This document shows, one piece after another, positions 8,011 to 15,751 of a stretch of DNA of 64,000 nucleotides (within the stretch, counting starts at the first letter, position 1; the number at the start of each line of letters is the position of its first letter). The translations under genes were made by a program, and so were the position numbers. Source of the DNA: an uncultured Clostridia bacterium. Its GTDB lineage: Bacteria; Bacillota; Clostridia; Christensenellales; Aristaeellaceae. The notes under the pieces are model-generated. The model searched no databases. It saw only the letters and a program-made list of their open reading frames with translations, and was not told the DNA's origin. The stretch is taken from assembly GCA_934631025.1 (NCBI GenBank), contig CAKTXR010000002.1, positions 1 to 64,000 on the forward strand, in the 5' to 3' direction.

Positions 8011-8496
8011 ATGAACGAAAAGTTTGACTTCTCGCAGGTGGACAAGATCCTGGACGCGCACGGCCGTGAGGAGCGCTATATCATCGCCATACTGCAGGAG
8101 ATTCAGGAGCACTATCACTATCTGCCCCGCGAGGTTTTCCCGCATCTCGCCAAGGAGCTCAAGATGAGCGAGGCGCGCATCTACAGCGTCGCCACGTTCT
8201 ATGAGAACTTCTCTCTGGAGCCGAAGGGCAAGTACGTCATCCGCATCTGCGACGGCACGGCCTGCCATGTGCGCCGCAGCGTGCCGATCCTCGAGCGCCT
8301 GCGCGCCGAGCTGGGCCTCTCCGAGAAGAAAAAGACCACCGACGATCTGCTCTTTACCATTGAAACCGTATCATGTCTTGGCGCGTGCGGTCTGGCCCCC
8401 GTGCTGACCATCAACGACGTCGTTCACCCCGCGATGACTCCTGAAAAAGCTTCGGCGTTTTTGCAGGAATTGAAGGAGGCGGCGAAGAATGCTTAA
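8011..8496 (+). CDS. hydC: HydC, NuoE-like [2Fe-2S] subunit of bifurcating hydrogenase
   Basis: This 161-residue thioredoxin-like protein of the NuoE family carries the four-Cys [2Fe-2S] motif: CDGTAC near 84-89 and CLGACG near 125-130. In HydABC hydrogenases it passes electrons between the flavin subunit HydB and the complex. AGGAAGGAG precedes the start. The 3' end overlaps hydB by 8 bp, indicating translational coupling. Confidence 0.92.
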   Translation: MNEKFDFSQVDKILDAHGREERYIIAILQEIQEHYHYLPREVFPHLAKELKMSEARIYSVATFYENFSLEPKGKYVIRICDGTACHVRRSVPILERLRAELGLSEKKKTTDDLLFTIETVSCLGACGLAPVLTINDVVHPAMTPEKASAFLQELKEAAKNA

Positions 8497-10363
8497 GAGC
8501 AGACAGGATCTGATCGAATATCGCCGGATTGCGAAGGAAGCCTATGAGCTGCAGACCGAAAAGGTCATCGTCTGCGGCGGTACGGGCTGCGTGGCCGGCG
8601 GTTCCCTCAAGGTGTTCGCCCGCCTGCAGGAGCTGATGCAGGAAGCCGGCATTCCCGTCGAGGTGGAATTGCAGGCCGAGCCGCACGATCACACCGTCGG
8701 CCTCAAGAAGAGCGGTTGCCACGGCTTCTGCGAAATGGGCCCGCTGGTGCGCATCGATCCGCAGGGCTGGCTGTACACCAAGGTTCAGCTGTCCGACTGC
8801 GAGGAGATCGTCGAGGAGACCGTGAAGAACGGCCGCTACATCGATCGACTGGCCTATCACAAGATGGGCGAAATCTGCCGCCGTCAGGAGGACATCCCCT
8901 TCTACAAGCAGCAGAACCGCGTTGTGCTGGAGCACTGCGGCCATATCGACGCCACCGCCATCCGCGAGTATATCGCGCTGGACGGCTATTCCGCCTTTGA
9001 AAAGGCGCTCTTCGATATGACCGGCGACGAGGTCATCGACGAAATCTCCAGATCCGGTCTGCGAGGCCGCGGGGGCGGAGGATTCCCCACCGGCCGCAAG
9101 TGGGCGCAGGTGAAGCGGCAGAAGGAGCCGATGAAATACGTCGTCTGCAACGGCGACGAGGGCGATCCGGGCGCGTTCATGGATCGAAGCGTCATGGAGG
9201 GCGACCCCAACCGCATGATTGAGGGCATGATGATCGCGGCGTGCGCCTGCGGGGCGAGCGAAGGCTATATCTACGTCCGCGCCGAGTATCCGCTGGCCGT
9301 CGAGCGCCTGAAGAACGCCATCGCTCAGGCCGAGGAGCTGGGTCTGCTGGGCGACAACATCCTGGGTACCGAGTTTTCCTTCCGTATGCACATCAACCGC
9401 GGCGCGGGCGCTTTCGTCTGCGGCGAGGGCAGCGCGCTGACCGCTTCCATCGAGGGCAAGCGCGGCTTCCCGCGCGTCAAGCCGCCGCGCACGGTCGAGC
9501 ACGGCCTGTTCGACAAGCCCACCGTGCTCAACAACGTTGAGACCTATGCCAACGTGCCGTCGATCATCAGCCGCGGCGCGGACTGGTTCACCAGCATCGG
9601 CACCGAGAAGAGCCCCGGCACGAAGGCGTTCGCGCTGACCGGCAACATCAACAATACCGGCCTGATCGAAGTGCCCATGGGCACGACGCTGCGCCAGATC
9701 ATCTTCGACATCGGCGGCGGCATGCGCGGCGACGGCGAGTTCAAGGCCGTCCAGATCGGCGGCCCCTCCGGCGCGTGCCTGACCAAAGAGCATCTCGATC
9801 TGCCGCTGGACTTTGACAACCTGAAGCACGCGCACGCGATGATTGGCTCAGGCGGTCTGGTCGTCATGGACGATCACACCTGCATGGTGGAGGTCGCGCG
9901 CTTCTTCATGCACTTTACGAAGAACGAATCCTGCGGCAAGTGCGTCCCCTGCCGTGAGGGCAACAAGCGCATGCTGGAGATCCTCGAGCGCATCGTGGCT
10001 GGCGAGGGCCGTGACGGCGATATCGAGCTGCTCCAGGAGCTGGCCGAGACCATCTCCGCCACGGCACTGTGCGGCCTGGGCAAGACCGCATCCTCTCCCG
10101 TTGTGAGCACGATCCGGAACTTCCGCTCCGAATACGAGGCGCACATCTATGAGAAGCGCTGCCCGGCGGGCGCCTGCCAGAAGCTCAAGAAAATTTCGAT
10201 TGATCCTGCGATCTGCAAGGGCTGCTCGAAGTGCGCCCGTCAGTGTCCTGTCAGCGCCATCAGCGGCAAGATCAAGGAGCCGTTCTCGATTGATCTGTCC
10301 AAGTGCATCCGCTGCGGCAGCTGCGTGAGCACCTGCCCGTTCCATGCCATTAAGGAGGGTTAA
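8489..10363 (+). CDS. hydB: HydB, NuoF-like NADH- and FMN-binding subunit of bifurcating hydrogenase
   Basis: This 624-residue protein has an N-terminal thioredoxin-like [2Fe-2S] domain (CGGTGC near 26 and a later Cys pair), a NuoF core with the glycine-rich NADH/FMN site (GLRGRGGGGFPTGRKW near 190), the NuoF [4Fe-4S] motif (SCGKCVPCREG near 480) and a C-terminal pair of [4Fe-4S] motifs (CKGCSKCARQCP, CIRCGSCVSTCP). That is the full HydB architecture. It is the site where NADH and ferredoxin electron flows meet during bifurcation. Confidence 0.93.
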   Translation: MLKSRQDLIEYRRIAKEAYELQTEKVIVCGGTGCVAGGSLKVFARLQELMQEAGIPVEVELQAEPHDHTVGLKKSGCHGFCEMGPLVRIDPQGWLYTKVQLSDCEEIVEETVKNGRYIDRLAYHKMGEICRRQEDIPFYKQQNRVVLEHCGHIDATAIREYIALDGYSAFEKALFDMTGDEVIDEISRSGLRGRGGGGFPTGRKWAQVKRQKEPMKYVVCNGDEGDPGAFMDRSVMEGDPNRMIEGMMIAACACGASEGYIYVRAEYPLAVERLKNAIAQAEELGLLGDNILGTEFSFRMHINRGAGAFVCGEGSALTASIEGKRGFPRVKPPRTVEHGLFDKPTVLNNVETYANVPSIISRGADWFTSIGTEKSPGTKAFALTGNINNTGLIEVPMGTTLRQIIFDIGGGMRGDGEFKAVQIGGPSGACLTKEHLDLPLDFDNLKHAHAMIGSGGLVVMDDHTCMVEVARFFMHFTKNESCGKCVPCREGNKRMLEILERIVAGEGRDGDIELLQELAETISATALCGLGKTASSPVVSTIRNFRSEYEAHIYEKRCPAGACQKLKKISIDPAICKGCSKCARQCPVSAISGKIKEPFSIDLSKCIRCGSCVSTCPFHAIKEG

Positions 10364-10368
10364 GAGAG

Positions 10369-12066
10369 ATGACGCACAAGCAATATATTACGGTCGACGG
10401 CATCCCGGTTGAAATTGAAGGCGAAAAGAACCTTCTCGAGGTGCTCAGAAAGGTCGGCATCAAGCTGCCCACGTTCTGCTATCACTCCGATCTCTCCATT
10501 TACGGCGCGTGCCGTATGTGCATGGTTGAAAACGAGAAGGGCGGTCTGGACGCCGCCTGTTCCACGCCGCCCCGCGACGGCATGGTCATCAAGACCAACA
10601 CGGAGCGCCTGCGCCGCTACCGCAAGAATATCCTCGAGCTGATTCTGGCCAACCACTGCCGCGACTGCACGACCTGCGACAACAACAGCAACTGCAAGCT
10701 GCAGGATCTGGCGATGCGCTTCAACATCGAGGGCGTTCGCTTCCCCAACAGCGCGCGTTCTACCCGCGACGACGATACCTCCTCGCCCTGCATCGTGCGC
10801 GACGCCGGCAAGTGCATTCTCTGCGGCGACTGCGTGCGCATGTGCAACGAGGTTCAGAACGTCGGCGCGATCGACTTCGCCTTCCGCGGCTCCAAGATGA
10901 TCATCAGCACCGCGTTTAACAAGCCGCTCGCCGAGTCGCCCTGCGTGGGCTGCGGCCAGTGCTCCGTGGTGTGTCCCACCGGCGCGATCGTTGTCAAGAG
11001 CAACATCAAGTCGGTCTGGAAGGCCATCGACGATCCCACCGTCAAGACCACCGTGCAGATCGCTCCGGCCGTCCGCGTCGCGCTGGGCCGCGAGCTGGGC
11101 GTGCGCGACGGCGAAAACGTCATGGGCAAGATCGTGGCCGCGCTGCGCCGCATGGGCTTCGACGAGGTGTACGACACCACCTTTGGCGCAGACCTGACCG
11201 TGCTGGAGGAGACCGAGGAGTTCCTCGCCCGCATCGAAGAGGGCAGGAACATCCCGCTGATCACCTCCTGCTGCCCCGGCTGGATCCAGTATGCCGAAAA
11301 GAAGCATCCCGAGCTGCTCGAGAACATCTCGACCTGCCGCTCGCCCATGCAGATGCTGGCCGCGATCCTGAAGGATCAGAGCGCCCAGTCCTCCCGCAAG
11401 CCCTTCCATGTGGCCATCATGCCCTGCACGGCCAAGAAGTTCGAGGCGGCGCGCCCCGAGTTCACCAAAGACGGCGAGCCGATCGTCGACGTGGTGCTGA
11501 CCACGCAGGAGCTGATCCGCATGATCAAGGAATCCGGCATCATGTTCAGCGAGCTGGAGCCTGAAGCGGTGAATATGCCCTTTGCGACCGTTTCCGGCGC
11601 GGGCGTGATCTTCGGCGTGACCGGCGGCGTGACCGAGGCCGTGCTGCGCCGCGTGTCCTCTTCCAAGTCCCGCACGGCGCTCCACATGATCGAGAAGGCC
11701 GGCCAGCGCGGCAGCGAAGGCGTCCGCGAACTGGAGGTGCCCTATGGCGAGGCCATGCTGCACATCGCCGTGGCCAGCGGCCTGGGCAACGCCGAGAAGG
11801 TCATCGAGCGCATGAAGAACGGCGAGCATTTCGATTTCATCGAGATCATGGCCTGCCCCGGCGGCTGCGTCTGCGGCGGCGGCCAGCCGTTTGCCACCGT
11901 GCAGGATCAGAAGGAGCGCGGCAAGGGCCTGTACGAGGCCGATCGCCAGCTGAGCATCCGCCGCTCCGAGGAGAACCCGCTCATGACCAGCGTCTATCAC
12001 GACATCATCAAGGGCAAGGTTCACGAACTGCTGCACGTTCACTATACGCATAAGGAGGAAGAATAA
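10369..12066 (+). CDS. hydA: HydA, catalytic subunit of electron-bifurcating [FeFe]-hydrogenase
   Basis: This 565-residue protein makes or uses H2. In order: an N-terminal plant-type [2Fe-2S] domain, a His-Cys3 [4Fe-4S] motif (HCRDCTTCDNNSNC), two [4Fe-4S] motifs (CILCGDCVRMC, CVGCGQCSVVCP), and the H-cluster domain with canonical signatures TSCCPGW, MPCTAKKFE and MACPGGCVCGGGQP. Unlike the longer Thermotoga HydA it stops soon after the small-subunit region. A separate 82-residue [2Fe-2S] protein follows after 1 bp. Confidence 0.95.
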   Translation: MTHKQYITVDGIPVEIEGEKNLLEVLRKVGIKLPTFCYHSDLSIYGACRMCMVENEKGGLDAACSTPPRDGMVIKTNTERLRRYRKNILELILANHCRDCTTCDNNSNCKLQDLAMRFNIEGVRFPNSARSTRDDDTSSPCIVRDAGKCILCGDCVRMCNEVQNVGAIDFAFRGSKMIISTAFNKPLAESPCVGCGQCSVVCPTGAIVVKSNIKSVWKAIDDPTVKTTVQIAPAVRVALGRELGVRDGENVMGKIVAALRRMGFDEVYDTTFGADLTVLEETEEFLARIEEGRNIPLITSCCPGWIQYAEKKHPELLENISTCRSPMQMLAAILKDQSAQSSRKPFHVAIMPCTAKKFEAARPEFTKDGEPIVDVVLTTQELIRMIKESGIMFSELEPEAVNMPFATVSGAGVIFGVTGGVTEAVLRRVSSSKSRTALHMIEKAGQRGSEGVRELEVPYGEAMLHIAVASGLGNAEKVIERMKNGEHFDFIEIMACPGGCVCGGGQPFATVQDQKERGKGLYEADRQLSIRRSEENPLMTSVYHDIIKGKVHELLHVHYTHKEEE

Positions 12067-12067
12067 C

Positions 12068-12316
12068 ATGGTTGAGCTTCGCGTTTGCATTGGCAGCTCC
12101 TGCCATCTCAATGGCGCGCACAATATCATTGCGACCTTCCAGCATCTGATCGAGGAGAACAACCTCTATGACAAGGTGAAGTTCGAGGCCTCCTTCTGTA
12201 TGCACCAGTGCGCCAAGTGCGGCGTGTCCGTTTCCGTGAACGGCGAAACCTACCGCGTGGAAGCGGAAAAGGCGCGCACGTTCTTCAAGGAGACCGTGCT
12301 GCCGCTGGTTAAGTAA
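12068..12316 (+). CDS. Small thioredoxin-like [2Fe-2S] protein of the hydrogenase operon
   Basis: This 82-residue protein has a four-Cys [2Fe-2S] pattern of the NuoE/Shethna thioredoxin-like type: CIGSSC at 7-12 and CMHQCAKCG near 47-55. It begins 1 bp after hydA and is surely cotranslated. Inference: it supplies the extra [2Fe-2S] domain that is fused to HydA at its C-terminus in some bacteria. It could instead be a free electron carrier for the complex. Confidence 0.8.
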   Translation: MVELRVCIGSSCHLNGAHNIIATFQHLIEENNLYDKVKFEASFCMHQCAKCGVSVSVNGETYRVEAEKARTFFKETVLPLVK

Positions 12317-12333
12317 ATATCAATTTCGGCCAT

Positions 12334-12369
12334 GGGATGGGGCGTTTCCGCAGGGGAGCGCTTCATCCC
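12334..12369 (+). terminator. Weak stem-loop after the hydrogenase operon
   Basis: GGGATGGGGCG (12334-12344) pairs with CGCTTCATCCC (12359-12369), with two G-T pairs. The T-rich tract follows only after eight bases, so termination is uncertain. Confidence 0.35.
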
Positions 12370-12411
12370 TCAAGCCGGTTTTATAATCCCTGTGTCCTGA
12401 TCTGTTCTCTT

Positions 12412-12430
12412 TCGATAGAAAATCTATCGA
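12412..12430. promoter_or_regulatory. Palindromic operator candidate upstream of the dehydrogenase gene
   Basis: TCGATAGA (12412-12419) and TCTATCGA (12423-12430) are perfect 8-bp arms around AAA. The site lies 56 bp before the start codon and 25 bp after a TATAAT box (12382-12387), so it would cover the start of the transcript. It is not a Rex-type site by sequence. Confidence 0.55.
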
Positions 12431-12485
12431 TACACCAATGGAAGGATAAGCAACATACGAACAAAGAACGCGAGGAGGGTGCTTT

Positions 12486-13430
12486 ATGATTAAGGTTTCG
12501 ATTATTGGCACGGGCAGCGTCGGTTCGACGATCGCCTATTCTCTGGCCATCATGGGCGTGGCTTCCGAAATTGTCCTGATTGACATCAATCAGGAAAAGG
12601 CGCTGGGCGAGGCGCTGGACATCCGCCAGGGCGCGCCGTTCTTCGGCGCCTGCTCGGTGTATGCCGGCACCTATGAGGACGCGAAGAATTCCGACATCGT
12701 CGTTTTGACCTCCGGCATCGCCAGAAAGCCCGGCCAGACCCGTCTGGAGCTGGCGCAGATCAACGTGGGCATCACCAAGTCGATCATTCCGGAAATCACC
12801 CGTCAGGCGCCCGACGCCACCTACATCATCGTCAGCAATCCGGTCGACATACTGACCTACACCTTCACCAAGCTGTCCGGCATTCCGGAGAACCGCATCA
12901 TCGGCTCGGGCACGATCCTCGACACCGCCCGCCTGCGCGCGCGCATTTCGGAATACTTCCGCATCAGCCAGAGCAACGTCCATGCCTATGTGTTCGGCGA
13001 GCACGGCGATTCGGCGTTTATTCCGTGGTCCGTGGCCAATGTGTCCAACGTGCCGATCGACGAGTGCCAGAAGGTGCTGGGCCATTCTCCGCTGGAGAAT
13101 CCGGCGATGGACTACGACGAGATCGAGCAGTACGTCAAGAAGTCGGGCGGCCGCGTTATCGCGCGCAAGGGCGCGACGTTCTATGCCGTGTCGATTTCCG
13201 TCTGCCATATCATCAAGTGCCTTCTGAACGGCATGGACACCACCATGACCGTCTCCACGATGATGCACGGCGAATACGGCATCGACGACGTGTGCCTGAG
13301 CACGCTCAACCTCGTGGGCAACAAGCAGGTGAACGGCAAGGTGCTCGTGCCGCTGACCGACAATGAGGTCGCCCGTCTGCGCGCAAGCGCCGATACGCTC
13401 AAAGGCATCATCAAGGGTCTGACCATCTGA
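12486..13430 (+). CDS. L-lactate/malate dehydrogenase family protein
   Basis: This 314-residue NAD-dependent 2-hydroxyacid dehydrogenase has the dinucleotide motif GTGSVGS (8-14), the LDH-like GSGTILDTARLR stretch and the proton-relay His in GEHGDS. Overall it reads as LDH. However, the mobile-loop residue that sets substrate choice (position 102 in LDH numbering, Gln in LDH and Arg in MDH) is Arg here (GIARKPGQTR). The fumarase gene follows 100 bp downstream. So either lactate or malate/oxaloacetate could be the true substrate pair; the family is certain, the substrate is not. Confidence 0.85.
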   Translation: MIKVSIIGTGSVGSTIAYSLAIMGVASEIVLIDINQEKALGEALDIRQGAPFFGACSVYAGTYEDAKNSDIVVLTSGIARKPGQTRLELAQINVGITKSIIPEITRQAPDATYIIVSNPVDILTYTFTKLSGIPENRIIGSGTILDTARLRARISEYFRISQSNVHAYVFGEHGDSAFIPWSVANVSNVPIDECQKVLGHSPLENPAMDYDEIEQYVKKSGGRVIARKGATFYAVSISVCHIIKCLLNGMDTTMTVSTMMHGEYGIDDVCLSTLNLVGNKQVNGKVLVPLTDNEVARLRASADTLKGIIKGLTI

Positions 13431-13530
13431 CCCGCTTAAAAGGCGTGAAGGAGACGACCGCTTCATTGAGCATCGTCTCTGTCACATAAATTTGTGCGCC
13501 ATACGCATCAAAACAGGAGGAACCCCAACA

Positions 13531-14907
13531 ATGGAATACCGCATCGAACATGACTCCATGGGTGAAATGAAAGTACCGGCCGACCGCCTGTGGGCGGCGC
13601 AGACCCAGCGCAGCCACGAAAATTTCGAAATCGGCGTGGGCATTGAAACCATGCCCGCCGAGATCATCCATGCCTTCGGCCTGCTCAAAAAGGCCGCGGC
13701 GCTGGCCAACCATGCCCTGAAGCCCGAAAAGATGACCGATGAAAAGGTCAAGGCCATCACCGCCGCGGCCGACGAGGTCATCTCTGGCGAGCTGAACGGC
13801 CATTTCCCGCTGGTCGTGTGGCAGACCGGCTCCGGCACGCAGTCCAACATGAACGCCAACGAGGTTATCGCCAACCGCGGCAACCAGATTGCGGGCAAGA
13901 AGCTGCTGCACCCCAACGACGACATCAACATGAGCCAGTCCTCGAACGACACCTTCCCCACCGCGATGCACATCTCCGCCGTGTTCGCCATCGAGGACAA
14001 GCTGCTGCCGGCCATTGAAGAGCTGATCGCGACCTTCAAGCGCCTGGAAGCCGAGAACGACGACGTGGTCAAGTCCGGCCGCACCCATCTGCAGGACGCC
14101 ACGCCCATCAAGTTCAGCCAGGAGATCTCCGGCTGGCGCGCGAGCCTGGAGCGCGACGCGGAGCTGCTGAAGCTGGCCGTGAAGCCCCTCTACGAGCTGG
14201 CGCTGGGCGGCACCGCCGTCGGCACTGGCCTGAACGCGCCCAAGGCGTTCGGCGAGACCGTCGCCGCCGAGGTGGCCAAACTGACCGGCAAGCCCTTCGT
14301 GACCGCGCCCAACAAGTTCCACTCCCTCACCTCGAAGGACGAGCTGGTGTTTGCGCACGGCGCGATCAAGGCGACCGCCTGCGACATGATGAAGATCGCC
14401 AACGACGTGCGCTGGCTGGCTTCCGGCCCCCGCGACGGCCTGGGCGAGATCCACATCCCCGAGAACGAGCCTGGCTCCTCCATCATGCCCGGCAAGGTCA
14501 ACCCCACGCAGTGCGAGGCCGTCACCATGGTGGCCGTGCAGGTCATGGGCAACGACGTGGCGGTCGGCATGGCGGCCTCTCAGGGCAACTTTGAGCTGAA
14601 CGTGTTCATGCCGGTCGCGGCCTACAACTTCCTTCAGTCCGCGCGCCTGCTGGCCGAGGCGATCGTGTCCTTCAACAAGAAGTGCGCCTCGGGCATCACC
14701 GCCAACCGCGACAAGATGTACCACAACCTGCACAACTCGCTGATGCTGGTCACCGCGCTCAATCCCTATATCGGCTATGAGAACGCGGCCAAGACCGCCA
14801 AGAAGGCCTATCACGACAACATCTCGCTGCGCGAGGCCTGCGTGTCGCTGGGCTTCCTGACTCCCGAGCGCTTCGACGAAGTGTTCCATCCCGAAGAGAT
14901 GGTCTGA
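13531..14907 (+). CDS. fumC: Class II fumarate hydratase FumC
   Basis: This 458-residue enzyme interconverts fumarate and malate. Family signatures are present in order: SGTQSNMNANEV near 99, SSNDTFPTAMH near 137, the signature GSSIMPGKVNP near 315 with the catalytic Ser loop, and a C-terminal domain. Its length is normal. The start at 13531 has AGGAGG at 13515-13520; the longer frame from 13492 has no ribosome site. Lying directly after a dehydrogenase with a malate-type specificity residue, it may form an oxaloacetate-malate-fumarate branch. Confidence 0.93.
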   Translation: MEYRIEHDSMGEMKVPADRLWAAQTQRSHENFEIGVGIETMPAEIIHAFGLLKKAAALANHALKPEKMTDEKVKAITAAADEVISGELNGHFPLVVWQTGSGTQSNMNANEVIANRGNQIAGKKLLHPNDDINMSQSSNDTFPTAMHISAVFAIEDKLLPAIEELIATFKRLEAENDDVVKSGRTHLQDATPIKFSQEISGWRASLERDAELLKLAVKPLYELALGGTAVGTGLNAPKAFGETVAAEVAKLTGKPFVTAPNKFHSLTSKDELVFAHGAIKATACDMMKIANDVRWLASGPRDGLGEIHIPENEPGSSIMPGKVNPTQCEAVTMVAVQVMGNDVAVGMAASQGNFELNVFMPVAAYNFLQSARLLAEAIVSFNKKCASGITANRDKMYHNLHNSLMLVTALNPYIGYENAAKTAKKAYHDNISLREACVSLGFLTPERFDEVFHPEEMV

Positions 14908-14938
14908 TCGATCGACGCATAGAATAATTCATGGGAAG

Positions 14939-14976
14939 GCCGCCCTTTTGCCCGATGGCCGGAGGGCGGCTCTTTA
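14939..14976 (+). terminator. Intrinsic terminator after fumC
   Basis: GCCGCCC (14939-14945) pairs with GGGCGGC (14964-14970), followed by TCTTTATC. The loop is 18 bases. Confidence 0.6.
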
Positions 14977-15029
14977 TCAATCTCCTGATTAATATCCATT
15001 CGATACGAATGACGCGCGCAGGCGCGGAG

Positions 15030-15044
15030 AGGAGGCGGAGCATT
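15030..15044 (+). promoter_or_regulatory. Ribosome site and probable ATT start of rex
   Basis: AGGAGG at 15030-15035 is followed after 6 bases by ATT at 15042-15044, in frame with Rex and at the position where Rex homologues begin. The nearest in-frame ATG (15009) has no ribosome site, and the next TTG (15054) is 18 bases from AGGAGG. Confidence 0.5.
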
Positions 15045-15659
15045 ACGAAGCGGTTGGACGTATCGCGGGCAACGATGGGGCGCATTCCGCTCTATCTGAA
15101 ATATTTGAAAAGCGCGGCGCACGACGCCGAGAATATATCCGCCACGCAGCTGGCGCGCGCGCTTGGTCTGGGCGAAGTTCAGGTGCGCAAGGATCTGGGC
15201 GCGGTCAGCGGCGAAGGACGGCCCAAGACGGGCTACAACGTGGGCGATCTCATAGCAGCGCTGGAGGACTATCTTTCGGGCGCGTGTACGAACGTGGTGA
15301 TTGTGGGCGCGGGCAAGCTCGGGCGGGCGCTGCTCGATTATCGCGGCTTTGCCGAATACGGGCTGAACGTGGCCGCGGCGTTCGACGTTGCGGTAACGGA
15401 GGAGACGCTGAGCGCCACGGGCAAGCCGGTCTATCCGCTGGAGATGATGCGCGCATACTGCCGTCAGCACGAGACGCGCATTGGCATCATCACCGTGCCG
15501 GAGAAGAGCGCGCAGGCGGCCTGCGACCGGCTGGTTGAGTGCGGCGTGAGCGCGATCTGGTGCTTTGCGCCCCGCACGCTGTCGGCGCCGGAGAGCGTGC
15601 TGATCCAGTATGAGAACATGGCGCTGTCGCTGGCCTTTTTAAGCAAGAAAATTTCGTGA
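15042..15659 (+). CDS. rex: Redox-sensing transcriptional repressor Rex
   Basis: Rex senses the NADH/NAD ratio and represses fermentation and hydrogenase genes. The protein has the N-terminal winged helix (RATMGRIPLYLKYLK, then ISATQLARALGLGEVQVRKD), and a Rossmann domain with VIVGAGKLGRAL and FDV. It has 205 residues if read from ATT at 15042; an ATG at 15009 would add 11. The sensory hydrogenase gene starts 92 bp downstream. No clear Rex operator (TTGTTAA-N4-TTAACAA) was found in the neighbouring intergenic regions. Confidence 0.92.
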   Translation: MTKRLDVSRATMGRIPLYLKYLKSAAHDAENISATQLARALGLGEVQVRKDLGAVSGEGRPKTGYNVGDLIAALEDYLSGACTNVVIVGAGKLGRALLDYRGFAEYGLNVAAAFDVAVTEETLSATGKPVYPLEMMRAYCRQHETRIGIITVPEKSAQAACDRLVECGVSAIWCFAPRTLSAPESVLIQYENMALSLAFLSKKIS

Positions 15660-15751
15660 TCGACGGAGGGGAAAAAAGGAATATGCAGCAGTTTATGCGC
15701 ACAGGCGGCGTTTTTCCCATCCAGAACGCGAGAGGGAAAGGAGCAGGTTCA

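Noticed and set aside
13478..13495. Possible Rex site upstream of fumC (CACA-N6-TGTG)
   Set aside because: The half-sites are in the opposite orientation to Rex boxes and only four bases long.
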